From: Paralvinella palmiformis
Taxonomy: Eukaryota; Annelida; Polychaeta; Terebellida; Alvinellidae
DNA: 64,000 nt
Direction: 5' to 3'
Assembly: GCA_025642065.1 (NCBI GenBank)
Contig: JAODUP010000522.1
Location: forward strand, 62,001 to 126,000
Below the pieces are notes generated by a model, which worked only from the letters and a program-made list of their open reading frames with translations, ran no database searches and was not told the DNA's origin. Shown here one piece after another: positions 10,703 through 22,104 of the stretch (position 1 is its first letter; the number at the start of each line of letters is the position of its first letter). Position numbers and translations under genes: made by a program.

Positions 10703-12030
10703 GTGGCGATAGAAATTAAGAAACCCATTGAAGATGTCTGCCCAAAAAGAAAATTACTCAGTAAAAAGCAATGAGGAGTCAGATCCAATGTGCGTGGGCT
10801 TTAATAAGCAAACAGGAAATGTGAAATCGTATTCCTTAAAACCAGCTAGGATGTTAATTGAGGCATGCATAGGCTTATCTTGCAATATATAATATTACCA
10901 TTATATAATTTCATCTATCCCTATTTCGAAACACCCTTGATACAAACCTTGACATTCGATAAGGATATTGTTGAAAAATTATCTAGTATTAATAACATCG
11001 TATACCAATTTATATTGCAAAACTAACTGCATCTACTATTAGCGTATTATGGTATATATCTTTAAGCATTATAAATAAAGAGTTTGCATCTAAATTATGA
11101 TCTAAGGGCGTATGTTTTCCTTGTCATTCTTTGCAAAGTAATAAGTGAATATATTTTGTTTTTGCAAATTACATTCCTTAGAGATTGTTATCGTTGTAGA
11201 GAGGTGCAGTTATCCCTTATTAGGTAAGCCATTAAACAATGAAGTTTACAAATTAACTAAACACCTGTAAATATGTTTGGCAGTAAATAAATGTAACTGA
11301 AATTAGTTCTATAATAATATGAAGAAATATAATTATCACTATAATAAATCATAATTTCCCTTACATAAGCCCCAGGTTTTCATTGTCCAATCAAAATAAT
11401 ACAATATTACATGATATTGACGTTTTTACTGTTGGTGATTAGTATCCTCCTTTTCGTAGCTCACAAAAGACCCTTAACAAGCTATTTATGTTAGACGCAA
11501 TACAATTTGCAACACACACCAGTCAAACTAGTATAATCAATCAAGCTGGAGTCAGTTGTGATTTCATGCTCTGTCACCCGTTGGCACCAATCCAATTTAT
11601 TGTATTAATATGACACGTTGTAGTATTTAGATAATACGAGGGCCCTCAGAATGATAACTAATGTCAAGCATACATATGTTGTATTTGAATATTAATGATT
11701 CTATTAATTCTTCAATTATGTTCACTCTTAACAATATCCAGTTATATATATATCAATCGTTGTATACCTATTGACGATTACTAGTCTGTTCCATACATTA
11801 CAAACTGCCTCCAAATACATAGTATGACAAGCTATCTAAATGGTGATACTATCCAATATACTATTAGAACATCATTCACGCACTAATTTGATCTATCAGC
11901 CAAGTAAGAAATTCAATCAATCAGTCAATAAATTAACACAATACTAAACCAAACCAATCAATAAATCATACTATCGAAAAAAATGTATTTACAGAAAAAT
12001 ATTAATCTTAAATTACATTGTTTTGTACAC
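10701..12030. other. No gene seen
   Basis: AT-rich, many stops in all frames, no recognised repeat family. Confidence 0.6.
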
Positions 12031-12068
12031 ACACGCACGAGCGCGCGCGCACACACACACACACATAC

Positions 12069-12152
<84 letters not shown>
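12031..12152. repeat. Palindromic compound microsatellite (CG)-(CA)n-(TA)n-(TG)n
   Basis: Acacac arrays (12045-12102) run into TATATA (12103-12138) and then GTGTGTGT (12139-12152). The CA and TG arms are complementary, with TA at the centre, so the block can form a hairpin or cruciform. Confidence 0.95.
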
Positions 12153-12154
<2 letters not shown>

Positions 12155-12343
12155 AAAACACCTTAGCTCGTAGTTTTATTTAATATGTCATCATAATCAT
12201 CTTTATGTCCTGTTCACAAGAATATATAACAAAATCTAACATAACTAAATTGATTAAAACGAACCGAAAGTTAACATGATCTACTAATACAAGTCTGAAA
12301 AATATTGCCATCATCAAAAGAGAATGATTACTTATATCAGTAT

Positions 12344-12348
12344 ATAAT

Positions 12349-12432
<84 letters not shown>
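12344..12432. repeat. (TA)n microsatellite
   Basis: Roughly 85 bp of alternating TA with a TAATA break near the start. Confidence 0.95.
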
Positions 12433-12433
<1 letters not shown>

Positions 12434-13886
12434 CACACTCGGGTATACATGCCCCTAAGCAGATATTATCATGGAACGGAGATCAAATATTAATTCATAA
12501 GAGTGGAGAAATCAGTACGTATTTATGTAAAATACTTTAGCTGGGGTAGTTAATACATACATAGGCTTCAAAATGCGATTTCATGATGGCTTCATATATG
12601 CTACACGAAATGCAAATAATCTGTGCTGATTATTAAACATGATTCAAATGATGAATCGTTGGGATTAATTTATAAACACCCACGTACTTTTACAGATGTA
12701 TTAGCTGATTTTCAACATATAGCAGATGTGTCAAAACTATTAATAAGGACTGCTCAATTAACTACAAGGTTCAGACTTTCACATACACACAAAGGTGAAT
12801 TTTGAGGGCTTTTTAATAGTAAAAGCTTCCACACTTTTTGTTATCTTCGTGTACCTTAATATCAATAATATCAAATCCTGTATATACTAAAAGAGCTTCA
12901 GCTAATAAAGTTATACTAAGGTTTGATTTCCAATCAGTCATTTCGCTCTAAAACAATAAACGATTAAATAAATATCTACTGGATGTCGTATTATGATATT
13001 TATTTGTTGTTTTTGGATGTTATTTATTTATGGTGAGATGACAAACTAATATGATTATCAAAGAGAACCAAGATAGTTATCAAATTAAACGGATTGGTTG
13101 ATCCAGATCAAGTCATATCAGTTAAAGGATATGTGTCCTTATGGTAATATACCAAGTTGGTAAGTTACTCGCACTAGTATCATGCATCTCTAGGGGTGGA
13201 TGTGTGTATGTATTTGTGTGTGTATGTGTGTATGAGCGCGTGCGCACGTGTGTGTGTTGAGTTGTCTGCTAAATTCCAAATGGTATATATTTCCATCATG
13301 TCATCGATGCAAACAAAGTAATTTAATACGAAAACGACTAAAACTTAGCACTTTCTAAAAGTACAATCTGCTTGTATAAACTGCAAACTATATAGATACA
13401 TATTATAATTACACCTTCGTATATTTAAAACACATCAGGATCCAAACTACCGGTAAGAACTAGAGTTTATTTGGATGTCACGTGATATCTGGAGGAGATC
13501 TAACAACAATTAGAATATTGTGTTGTGGGTAAATCCTTGTCAATAAGGATCAATGCGTGTATTTTGTGTTTTCAGTAAGGCAAAGGAATTACCTATAACC
13601 CTTCAGTAAGTATTAATAGCTTCTTCATTATAATTGTTACCAATTACTAAAGTAGCTAACTGCTTATTTAAACCATTCTCCACGAAGCTTTGTTCATTAC
13701 TTAATAGAAAATGAAGAGTCTACTACGTTATTCGTTTTATAAACTCTTCAATTGTTCAGGAAAAAAAAACTACACAAAAGAAGAAAAAAACAATCAAATG
13801 AATATCTAGTGCAACTGGTGGCTATATATCAGATAAGAAAGAAGCTTCCATTTTAATCGATTACCCTATGAATTGGAAGTTAGTAA
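12433..13886. other. No firm gene; weak hint of a LINE endonuclease tail at 12623-12805
   Basis: A 60-codon plus-strand frame (12623-12805) contains LGLIYKHPRTFTDVLADFQ, loosely like the IYRPP...FF..F segment of LINE endonucleases. It is too short to be sure. A GT-rich stretch with CGCG steps lies at 13199-13258. The rest is AT-rich and featureless. Confidence 0.4.

Positions 13887-13974
<88 letters not shown>
13887..13974. repeat. Trinucleotide array (ACT)n then (AAT)n
   Basis: About 14 ACT units followed by about 15 AAT units. The architecture is the same as the LINE-tail array at 8050-8236. Confidence 0.95.
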
Positions 13975-13975
<1 letters not shown>

Positions 13976-14743
13976 TAATGAATAACTTACATTGCTCTAA
14001 TGTCCTTTACATTTACATTTTTAATTAGGTTTAACAACTTATTCAAAAGTTTCGGAGCTGAACCGTTCAAATATTTTTCTCTTGTAACCTTATTGTACAT
14101 ACTTTTGGTTCATGTCGCGTTAATAAAGTGATGTACTCAATATTTTAAATCTGTGACAAGGGATATTGAACAGTGATCTGAAACTTATAAGAATCCAGTG
14201 CAGCTGTAACAAAATTAGTGTAATATATTCATTTTTGCGAGTAATACAGTTCTGCATTCGTCATAGGCGATTTGTCAGAGCGGGGGATATTATGCAACAG
14301 TACAAAGCTAAAATGTTATATGTCCCATAATTTATGTGCTTACGAAGAAGTCCCATATTTCATATTTGATGACTCCCGGATTTACATAAAGAATAAGAGT
14401 GTTATCTAATATAAGCCCTAGATTTCAAACAAAGACGGAATAATGTATATACCTGAATTCTACTTATATACGAATATTCTCATTTTTTTCTTCAAACTGC
14501 TTGATTGAGAATAAAAAGCCCGAATTGGGCCTTATCCGTATTCCCTAATGTTGCACTGAGCTTTCTATAAAGATGCATGTTGGACACTTACTGTACAAAC
14601 TACTCAGATAGAAGTCTATTCATTTCTCAAAATATGTTTAATTATTATGTAAAGTAACAACCGCAAGGTTTAGAGAGATTCTTGGAAAATGTTATGTAAT
14701 TATTATTAACTCACTTTAAGTATCATTTACATATCATTTTTCT
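13975..14743 (+). other. Non-coding; may include the 3' UTR of the plus-strand element ending at 14790
   Basis: No coding frame was recognised. Because the sequence just downstream is a plus-strand LINE-type tail, part of this stretch is probably that element's untranslated 3' region. The boundary is not visible. Confidence 0.35.
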
Positions 14744-14790
14744 AAATAAAGATTGATTGATTGATGATTGATTGATTGATTGATTGATTA
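14736..14790 (+). mobile_element. LINE-type 3' end with (TTGA)n tail
   Basis: CTAAATAAAGATTGATTGAT continues as TTGA units up to about 14790. An AATAAAG signal followed by a tetranucleotide tail is a common 3' end of CR1/L2-like elements. It directly abuts a minus-strand RT fragment, so it may mark an insertion into that older element. Confidence 0.6.
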
Positions 14791-14900
14791 CATTTTGTCA
14801 TACTGCTTTTCATCCAAATAATTATGTTTTCAAAACAAGCTTCAATTAAAGATGAAAAGTTATCCCATTTATCACATGGCTTTAAATGTGAGGGGAAACG
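14791..14900 (-). mobile_element. LINE RT fragment (segment after the YADD box)
   Basis: The minus strand reads HLKPCDKWDNFSSLIEAC and then IIIWMKSSMTK. This matches the conserved LKPCDKW...IE.C...I..WM region that follows the catalytic box in CR1/L2-like RT, and the corresponding segment of the relic at 46780-47670 (LPLKRCDKW). It is cut on the 3' side by the tail at 14790 and on the 5' side by repeat copy A. Confidence 0.65.
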
Positions 14901-14921
14901 TCTTTCACATTTCAAAGTAAC

Positions 14922-15420
14922 TATCCCAAAATCCTTTATTTCCGAACTTTCACAAGCCATTGTTAGTGTGCACTACAATCGCAAGGGGTTATTGTGTGAC
15001 GTGATATTTGCCAAATATTACCAGTGCCAAACTTGTTTACAAGCGTTCTGACCAGTTGACAGACACAATTTTAGATTCCAACGAGAGTTTTGATATTCTC
15101 AGGGATATCAAGCCCTACTGTTTTAAACCACTAGCAAAAAAGGTCACAGGGAGCAATAAGTGTGAGGAATTAGCTGCAGCAAGCGCATACGTGGACCCAG
15201 AGTAGCGGCTTGTGACGCCGGAGCCTGGCCTTAGTCCACAACATGAGTTGGATTGGTGGGTATTTATTTGTGTTGGCATAAGGTTAATGGATAAGTCAAC
15301 ACACTGGGCCCGAATGTATGTATTTCCCTCCTCCTATCGCATAACTCCATTTAAAATGAAGTGGTATTTTCTGTACACGGGAGCCCGGTCGATGCATGGC
15401 GCTCTACCATATGTGGCCTA
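14922..15420 (+). repeat. Unidentified dispersed repeat, copy A (with protein-like segments)
   Basis: This ~500-bp block is homologous, by eye over its whole length with substitutions and small indels, to the reverse complement of 17762-18262. Shared landmarks are TTATTTCCGAACTTTCAC, GATAT.AAG.CCTAC, GAGTTGGATTG and AAGTCAACACACTGG. Plus-strand frames contain SFDILRDIKPYCFKPLAK and, in a second frame, KSTHWARMYVFPSSYRITPF and RSMHGALPYVAYYGLYR. Both are echoed in copy B, which suggests a once-coding repeat. The DIKPY.FKP core loosely recalls the short RPY.FEP motif before P2X7-type cysteine-rich domains in invertebrate proteins; this is a weak guess. Confidence 0.75.
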
Positions 15421-15832
15421 CTATGGTCTATATAGGGTGTAGTTTTAGCAATTTGTTTTAATTTTCGTAGGTTTGTTGTTGTTTTGGACTGGGTTTGACG
15501 GTACGTACACGTCGGATATAATGAGTTAATCATTGGTATTTTATGTACGTTCCTTTGCACAATTGCATGCTGCACAATGCACCATTTTATATGTTTAATA
15601 AAGCCAATATGGAACGCGTAACATAGGTTAAACAAGACCACGTGGAGTGTTTGGGGTCTTTGTTTAGCAAAGATGACGTCACAATCATACGTTTTCCGTA
15701 CATTATCGTTTCGGCCATGTGAGATGCGAAAAAAGCAAGTCTTAAAACCACTGTAACTTTACTTATAGGAAACAAATTAAATACTACTTCTCTGATTGAA
15801 ATTGATTTTAATATATATCACTAACGTTTTGA
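15421..15832. other. No gene seen
   Basis: Short frames only; no recognised family. Confidence 0.5.
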
Positions 15833-16390
15833 CTACTTTGGGAAACTTTTCCCTGTGACCTTTAATGCCAAGCATAGTTGCGTATCATCGTTACAACTAT
15901 GATATTTAATACTATGCCTTTTAATAATTTCGCCAACTGGTTTTTTATACTTACAGTAATTGGTTGATTCTAAAACGGATTCCTGTGGTACACCAAGATG
16001 AATACCTACATCTAGTGAAGTTTTATCCGCCACTGAAACACACCGTTCTGTTGGATGGTAAGGTAAGGCGCTAAGCAATTTGAGGCATGTTCCTTGATAC
16101 CAAAGGAAAATTCTAAAAGCTTAATGACTTCTACAATACGCAGACTGACATGGAAGTCATTGTTTTCTAAGTCTTATTCTATACGCCTTGCTACTTCTTT
16201 TCAATGCATTTGGAGATGGAAATATGACGATTATTCTGTAAAACGTCCTTATCCAACACAAATATATTAAACAGCGGTCTTATGGTGGCTCGCTTAAAAC
16301 ACAACAGCATCACTGATTCAGTCATTGACTTATTGATAATGGCTGTTATCACTGGAAGACGTTGATTCACATATTTCATCAAAAACTAAT
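15833..16390 (-). mobile_element. CR1/L2-like LINE RT fragment (fingers and palm)
   Basis: Minus-strand frames give LPVITAIINKSMTESVML, FKRATIRPLF and LDKDVLQNNRHISIS (16191-16382; compare the usual FK.A.I.PL...LD....NYRPIS). A second frame gives DVGIHLGVPQESVL, KPVGEIIKRHSIKYH and DDTQLCLALK (15833-16078), retaining DD of the catalytic box. About 110 bp between them is badly decayed. It lies between the two arms of the inverted repeat A/B. It is very close in sequence to the relic at 46780-47670. Confidence 0.85.
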
Positions 16391-17761
16391 AGGCCAGTAG
16401 CTCAAATCACATGACATCATTATTAATCGCCAACTGTCAACCGATTATTACTGCTAAATGAAAATACACCATTGACTTTTATTTTCTACAATGATTAACA
16501 TTAAGTGAATGTCTTTCGTTCACCATTACACATAGTTCATAAACTGGGACATTATGAGTACTGAGAATTGAGAGCCAATTTGTGCGAATATTATGAATTA
16601 ACGAGCTAAAATAAGGTAGTTGTCGTGGTTGATGATGACGTTGACATTTAAAATGAGTTAGTCGTTAGCGAAAAATCACTATTTCATTTCTTCATCATGC
16701 AAGTAAATGTCTGCCTCAGGCGAATAAATGTCCGCTTTAAGCTAGCCCCTTAAATGCCCGCGTTTATCAGCAGATATATTGTGAAATATTATAAATAGAA
16801 ATGTTCATTATCTCAAATTGAATTTTCTTTTACAAATTAAACGTTCAATATCGATAACTTTTAAGAATCAAATGTTTCCGATATCAAACTTACCACCTGA
16901 CATAAAGAAACACCACAAAAGGTTATAACAAACCTCATTTATGAAAATCTATTAACACTATTTCATCTAAACGAAAATGTCGTTTATATCAACAGAAGAC
17001 GAAATCTAAACAAGAGTATGGCTTTTCGTATCTACATCATATAAATATGATTCTAATTAATTGTTCTAATATTTGATCTAAGTTAGTTTGTATTATGTTT
17101 AACTACTTTTAAGTTATAGACAAATAATAAGACAGGCAATTATACCTCGGAATGTGATGCCATTTTTGACAAATATAGACGCCAAATAGTCGCCGTCGCC
17201 TTGAACCCGTGTTACATGTTCTATATTATCTTTGTTAAACATATAAAATGGTGTATTGTGTCGCATATAAATAACCGTTCAGATAGATCTGCCAGTGGAT
17301 GGAGTATACATCAATTCTCCTAAAACAATACTTGTTTGTGTGATTGGCTACGAAACATGAACAGAGTTCGATGCAAACCAAATTGCCAAGTTACCACTTC
17401 GAGGAATGTACGTTCATTATTTCGCCGTCTATGGCACGATTCGTTGGATATGACATGAAGACTGTCAGGCTCACAGAATATGCCCAAATGAATCAGCAGT
17501 TTGATGGAGAAAATGAATAGAAAACGGGTATATATGAGCGATAATAGGGAAATCCTGGGTAGGGTAATCCTGGGAGAAAACTATTGGACGTTCACCAGTT
17601 CACATATCCGTGAATAAAGAAAAATTGCACTTATTCGCAAAACATTATAATTCATTTAGGCCTACTAAAAGCTTCTTAAGGCTGTGTATTGTAGACACTA
17701 CTAAACTGTTTAATTTAGTCCAGTAGGTGTTCCACCGATAGCAACACATTCCTGTATAAGC
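16391..17761. other. No gene seen
   Basis: AT-rich, stops in all frames. A short direct duplication of AATCCTGGG occurs near 17550-17575. Nothing else was recognised. Confidence 0.55.
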
Positions 17762-18262
17762 CACATATGGGAGATCCCCATGCATCCACCGGGCACCCTT
17801 GTACCGAAAAATATTTATTTTAAATCACGTTATGTGGTAGGAAGAGAGAAATGTTCGCATTCGGATCCAGTGTGTTGACTTAGCAATTAACCTTATACCG
17901 ACACAAACAAATACACGGCAATCCAACTCTAGTTGTGGACTGGTACCGGGTGATGTCGGCGCAGGTGGTTGCTCTGGGGGTCCACGTCTGCATTGTTGCA
18001 GTTAATTCCTCACTATAAATACTGGTTGTGACCTCTTTTCGCGAGTGGTTCAAACGTGTAGGTCTTCATATCCCTGAAAATGTCAATATTTTCTTCGGAA
18101 TCTGACATTTTGTGTGTTGGCTGGTCAAGACACTTGTAACCAAAGCTGTAGTACCACGTGGTGTTTTGCAAAGATAACAACACAGGATAATCCCTGGCGA
18201 TAGATATAGACACTAGCAATGGCTAGTGAAAGTTCGGAAATTAAGGATTTAGGGAACATTTT
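17762..18262 (-). repeat. Unidentified dispersed repeat, copy B (inverted relative to A)
   Basis: The reverse complement aligns with 14922-15420. Minus-strand frames contain MSDSEENIDIFRDMKTYTFE with PLAKRG (18040-18110) and, in another frame, QLELDCRVFVCVGIRLIAKS, THWIRMRTFLSSYHIT and ARWMHGDLPYVAYTGM (about 17750-17930). The two copies share amino-acid patterns in matching frames, implying descent from a coding unit. I do not recognise the protein. Stops and frame changes show it is inactive. Beyond CATATGTGGC the two copies diverge. Confidence 0.75.
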
Positions 18263-19470
18263 AATGGAAATATGATAGCTGGTGGTTAACATTTTTCAGT
18301 ATGGTAGTGTATCTGATAGGGAATAAAATAATTGTTTGTTGTGCTATATTTACTTCGAAATGCGAAAAATAAAAATACATTTGAACATATTTATTTCAGT
18401 ATAAAAACATTAAATTTATATGCGATTCCAATGTTCAGATGTAAGAAAAAGTAAATAACGTATTCTATTCTGACTGTTCTGTTAAGAAAGAACATCACTG
18501 AATAAGCTAATTTTACTTTCCTTTTTATTTGCTTTCAAAATCGTTATTTTTCTTGTAATTACGATATTTATCTTATCTATGTTAAAGAGAATTGTACTTT
18601 TACGAAATAGACATGTACAAATGTGGAATGAGAACCAAATTTTACCTAGTATCCGTGCTTTGTTTCTCATTTCCATGACTGCAGTAGATATGTAATCTTT
18701 AACAACCTAACATGATTAACTAAATAGCAATTATATGTTGATAGAGATAAAACATCTGGTTTATCGTATCTGTTAATATTAACAACATAATTATAGCTAT
18801 GATGCAGCATGATCATTTTAGAAAGTGTTACTCTATTACTAATACAACCCCCTAGTTACGGCTCCTATGTCCTTTGCAACTTTCGAATATTTGATGTTTT
18901 AATTACTGCGGTCACTGACATTGTTGGGCTCTTCTGCTCCGGGTAATGATTAAGAAACATACATTAAGTATGAATATTACCACCTTTTCTTCATTGACGT
19001 TCACTGCAATCTGAGTCATCTCATGTAGGGGATTTCGCTGATTTTCGATAAATCAGCGGGCTTAACTGAATTCCGAAATATAGGTTATTACAAAGTTACA
19101 TATGTTATCACTACTCAAAATAAATGAAGTGAATTGAAACATTGTGCTTCGCAAGCTTAAGCAATTAATAGTGCGTGTATTAATGGTTATCTAACATATT
19201 TTGGAAACTATCAAGTATAAAACAATACAAATTAAACACAGTTTGCTTTTAATAAATGCTGAATGGATATCAACGAGATAGCAAATGGGTGTATAAATTT
19301 AAATTTTAATAATATAATGATCTGTGATAAGCCTACCGTAATTGACTATTTGAAAATATAATTCTGAACTCACTAATCAATTTCAGTGAATATCTTACTT
19401 TCTTATTGACTCATTCAAAAAATGATAGCATACAAACTGAAGTTATGCGGCTAAAATGATCTTGAATTGA
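18263..19470. other. No gene seen
   Basis: AT-rich without recognised elements. The longest frame (about 64 codons, 18482-18676) resembles nothing known to me. Confidence 0.55.
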
Positions 19471-19925
19471 TGAAGGATAATGTGTTAAGAAATGAACAGT
19501 ACACAAGGCGAAATAACATTAAGATCTATGGTCTAGCTGAAAATAAGGGTAAAAGCGGTGTGGACACTGTCTGAACACTTATGAGGGACAAACTGATCAC
19601 ACTACAACAAATAGCCGTGGCAAACTGCATCTTTGGAAGACCAAGTAAATCTAGACCTATCATTGTGAAAATTGAGCAACATGATGTCAAGTTTGCTGTG
19701 CTAAAGCAAAGACCACAGCCAAGGAAACTGGAGTGTCCATACATGAGGACTTAGTAAAATCCGTGTGGGACAAGCTCGCTGCTACAAAGGAGAAAGAAGT
19801 GTGTGTTGATGGTTGGGTCTGGAACGGCAAAATTTTAGCAATGACCCCAAAGACAAGATCCACAAATTTACTTATGGAACACGCATTCCAGACCCATTAT
19901 GTTAAGCTAATAGCTATCACATAGA
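19471..19925 (+). pseudogene. L1-like LINE ORF1 (RRM/CTD part)
   Basis: The frame before 19730 reads LRNEQYTRRNNIKIYGLAEN, then VANCIFGRPSKSRPIIVKIE. After a frameshift near 19730 it reads SIHEDLVKSVWDKLAATKEK and VDGWVWNGKILAM. NEQY.RRNNIKI.GL.E, HRIGR..RPIIVK and the I.EDL..... ending with W..GKI are the conserved run of L1-type ORF1 RNA-binding proteins. The N-terminal coiled coil is missing or unrecognisable. It lies 720 bp upstream of an endonuclease/RT frame in the same direction, the expected ORF1-ORF2 order. Confidence 0.85.
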
Positions 19926-20640
19926 AAACTATTATTAGTATCATCATACTGATGAACTTTACAACGCAAACACAGTTAGGATTGAAAGAAGCTCTGAAAT
20001 GCCTATATGGATTTTACTGGTATGTATGGATATGTATATGGATAATGAAATGAAATGATACAGGTATACATGTAGATGATTAATGTAGATAAGATTATTG
20101 ATCATGCTGATTTGTCAATAATCATCACAATTTCATTATTAATTATATGTATATTGATTTTTCTTTTTCTTTTTCAATCATGTTTTGTTCAGTGTAATAT
20201 ACATTTATAGCGAGAAATGTATAATTTATCACCTTGGCCTAAAATATATCAATCACTGTCACAAAATAAAATCCAAGTCAATCACTTGACCAATAATATT
20301 CCAATTACAGCAGGGAACTTTTCAACTATGATGAAAACCAAGGAACTATCTGTACATGTAGAATGTGGTCCAGTGTGGAAGTGCACTGTTGTGTGGGCGT
20401 ACAGTGCACACATATATGTAATCCAAGTGTATTACACTAATATTCTGTAGGTAAATATTCAACATTTAATTACGGTCATAATTATATACTATGTAAAATG
20501 CACAATCCCTTGCTATTTCTTTTATTTCAACTCTTTATCAACGCCAGTCTCACTAGGATATAAATGCCAAACATAAGATGATATTCAATATTCATTTTGT
20601 GGCTGGACCTGGATTTAACATAGGGTTCTCAACTATTATA
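19926..20640 (+). other. Spacer between L1-like ORF1 and ORF2
   Basis: No identifiable protein. A 77-codon frame (20217-20450) has no recognised motif. It is long for an inter-ORF spacer, so insertions or decay within it are likely. Confidence 0.4.
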
Positions 20641-22099
20641 TTACTCATTGTATATTATTTGGAGTCTGAACTGTAATGGTATTAGATATCTATCCAAACG
20701 AAAACATGTCTTTTCTTGGCTGCACAACAAAACTTATAATATTAAACTACTGCAGAAAACACATTCTACTGCCAATGATGAACAAAGCTGGGAACAGAGA
20801 TGGGGTGGAACAATATTGTATGACAGCAGAGGGGTAGCAATTTTGATTAAAAACAGGTACATTATGACATTTTGAAGATATATAGTTCGGAAGGAAGAAT
20901 ATTATTGATACAATTACGTATTTGTGCCAGAGAAATACACATACCAAATACATATGGCCCCAACATCGATGATTTTCTCTTATTTGAATATTTAGCAACA
21001 AAACGTATGGAATTTGAATGTCATAACATAATTATAGGAGGGGATTTCAATATTGATCTAGATGTGCAAATAGATAAAGAAGGGAGTTTAAACAAGACAC
21101 ATACTAGGTTTAGGAAAATGTTAATAGAATTAACGGAAGCACAAATATCATTGCTATCTGGAGAGTACAACATCCAAATACAAGACAATACAATTGGAGA
21201 AGAAATCACTACCTAATACACAGTTGATTGGGTATGCTTCTAGTGTCTGATTCTATACAGGGTTGCGTCAAATGTTCATCAATAAGTCCACATTATAAAA
21301 CAGGCCACTATTAACTGCTTTGTTGATCTATAAAGGGGACCAGGTTACTGCAAATTACATTTCTCGCTCTTAATTGATCCAGAATATGTGAATTTGATAA
21401 GAGCTGTAATTAAGGAATACTGTAATGAGCATAAACATGTTGGTTTAACGCAGGATTTACATTGGGAAATGTTAAAGATGGAATTTAGAATCATTTTTAT
21501 ATCTTATTCGGCCCGTAAAAAGCGAGAATAGCAAATGGAACAAAACATTTTAGAAGAAGAAATAACTATATTGGACAATAAGGTAAAAAAAAACCCACAC
21601 GAATATGATAGACTACAACATTGTTAAAACCTTATCCAAATCATATACAAGAAGAATGTAAAAGGCAGTATAATAAGAGGTAGAATACTTGGGTATGAGC
21701 AAGGAGATATACCGTCCAGCTGTTTATTGAATTTAGAAAAAAAGTAATCAAGCAAAAAGGTCGATGTATAAGTTAAAGAGAGCAGGTGACAATTTTATAG
21801 ATAACATGAATGATATTTTGCCAGAATTTAACTCGTATTATGATAATTTATATCATCAAAGTAAATGTTTTAAATCTGCTTCAGATAAATTGAAGCAAGA
21901 TGTTATGCCAAAAGAAAGCTATGTAAAATTAAGCCAGGAACACCAAGATAGTTGTCAAGGTATAGTAACAAAGCAAGAATTAACCGAGGCATTAAAATAT
22001 ACCAAAACTAACAAGTCGCCTGGATTAGATGGTATATCATATGAATTAATAAAGTATTTTGGAATAAAGTTGGTTACAAAGACTGCTTCCATCACTTAA
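20641..22099 (+). pseudogene. L1-like LINE ORF2: endonuclease, linker and first RT motif
   Basis: Plus-strand frames read SLNCNGIRYLSKRKHVFSWL, IKLLQKTHST and RGVAILIK (20648-20875), then IPNTYGPNIDDFLLFE and HNIIIGGDFNIDLD (20872-21216). These are the N-, ET-H, YxPN and GDFN boxes of an APE-type endonuclease. E of QETH is K here. The linker continues in broken frames: SLLIDPEYVNLIRAVIKEY, WEMLKMEFRIIF, EEEITILDNKVKKNPHEYDR and RGRILGYEQGDIPSSC. From 21764 the frame reads NSYYDNLYHQS, QGIVTKQELTEAL and KTNKSPGLDGISYEL, the first RT fingers motif. It ends abruptly at about 22095, where an oppositely oriented element begins, so the catalytic palm is absent. Confidence 0.88.
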
Positions 22100-22104
22100 C
22101 TATA

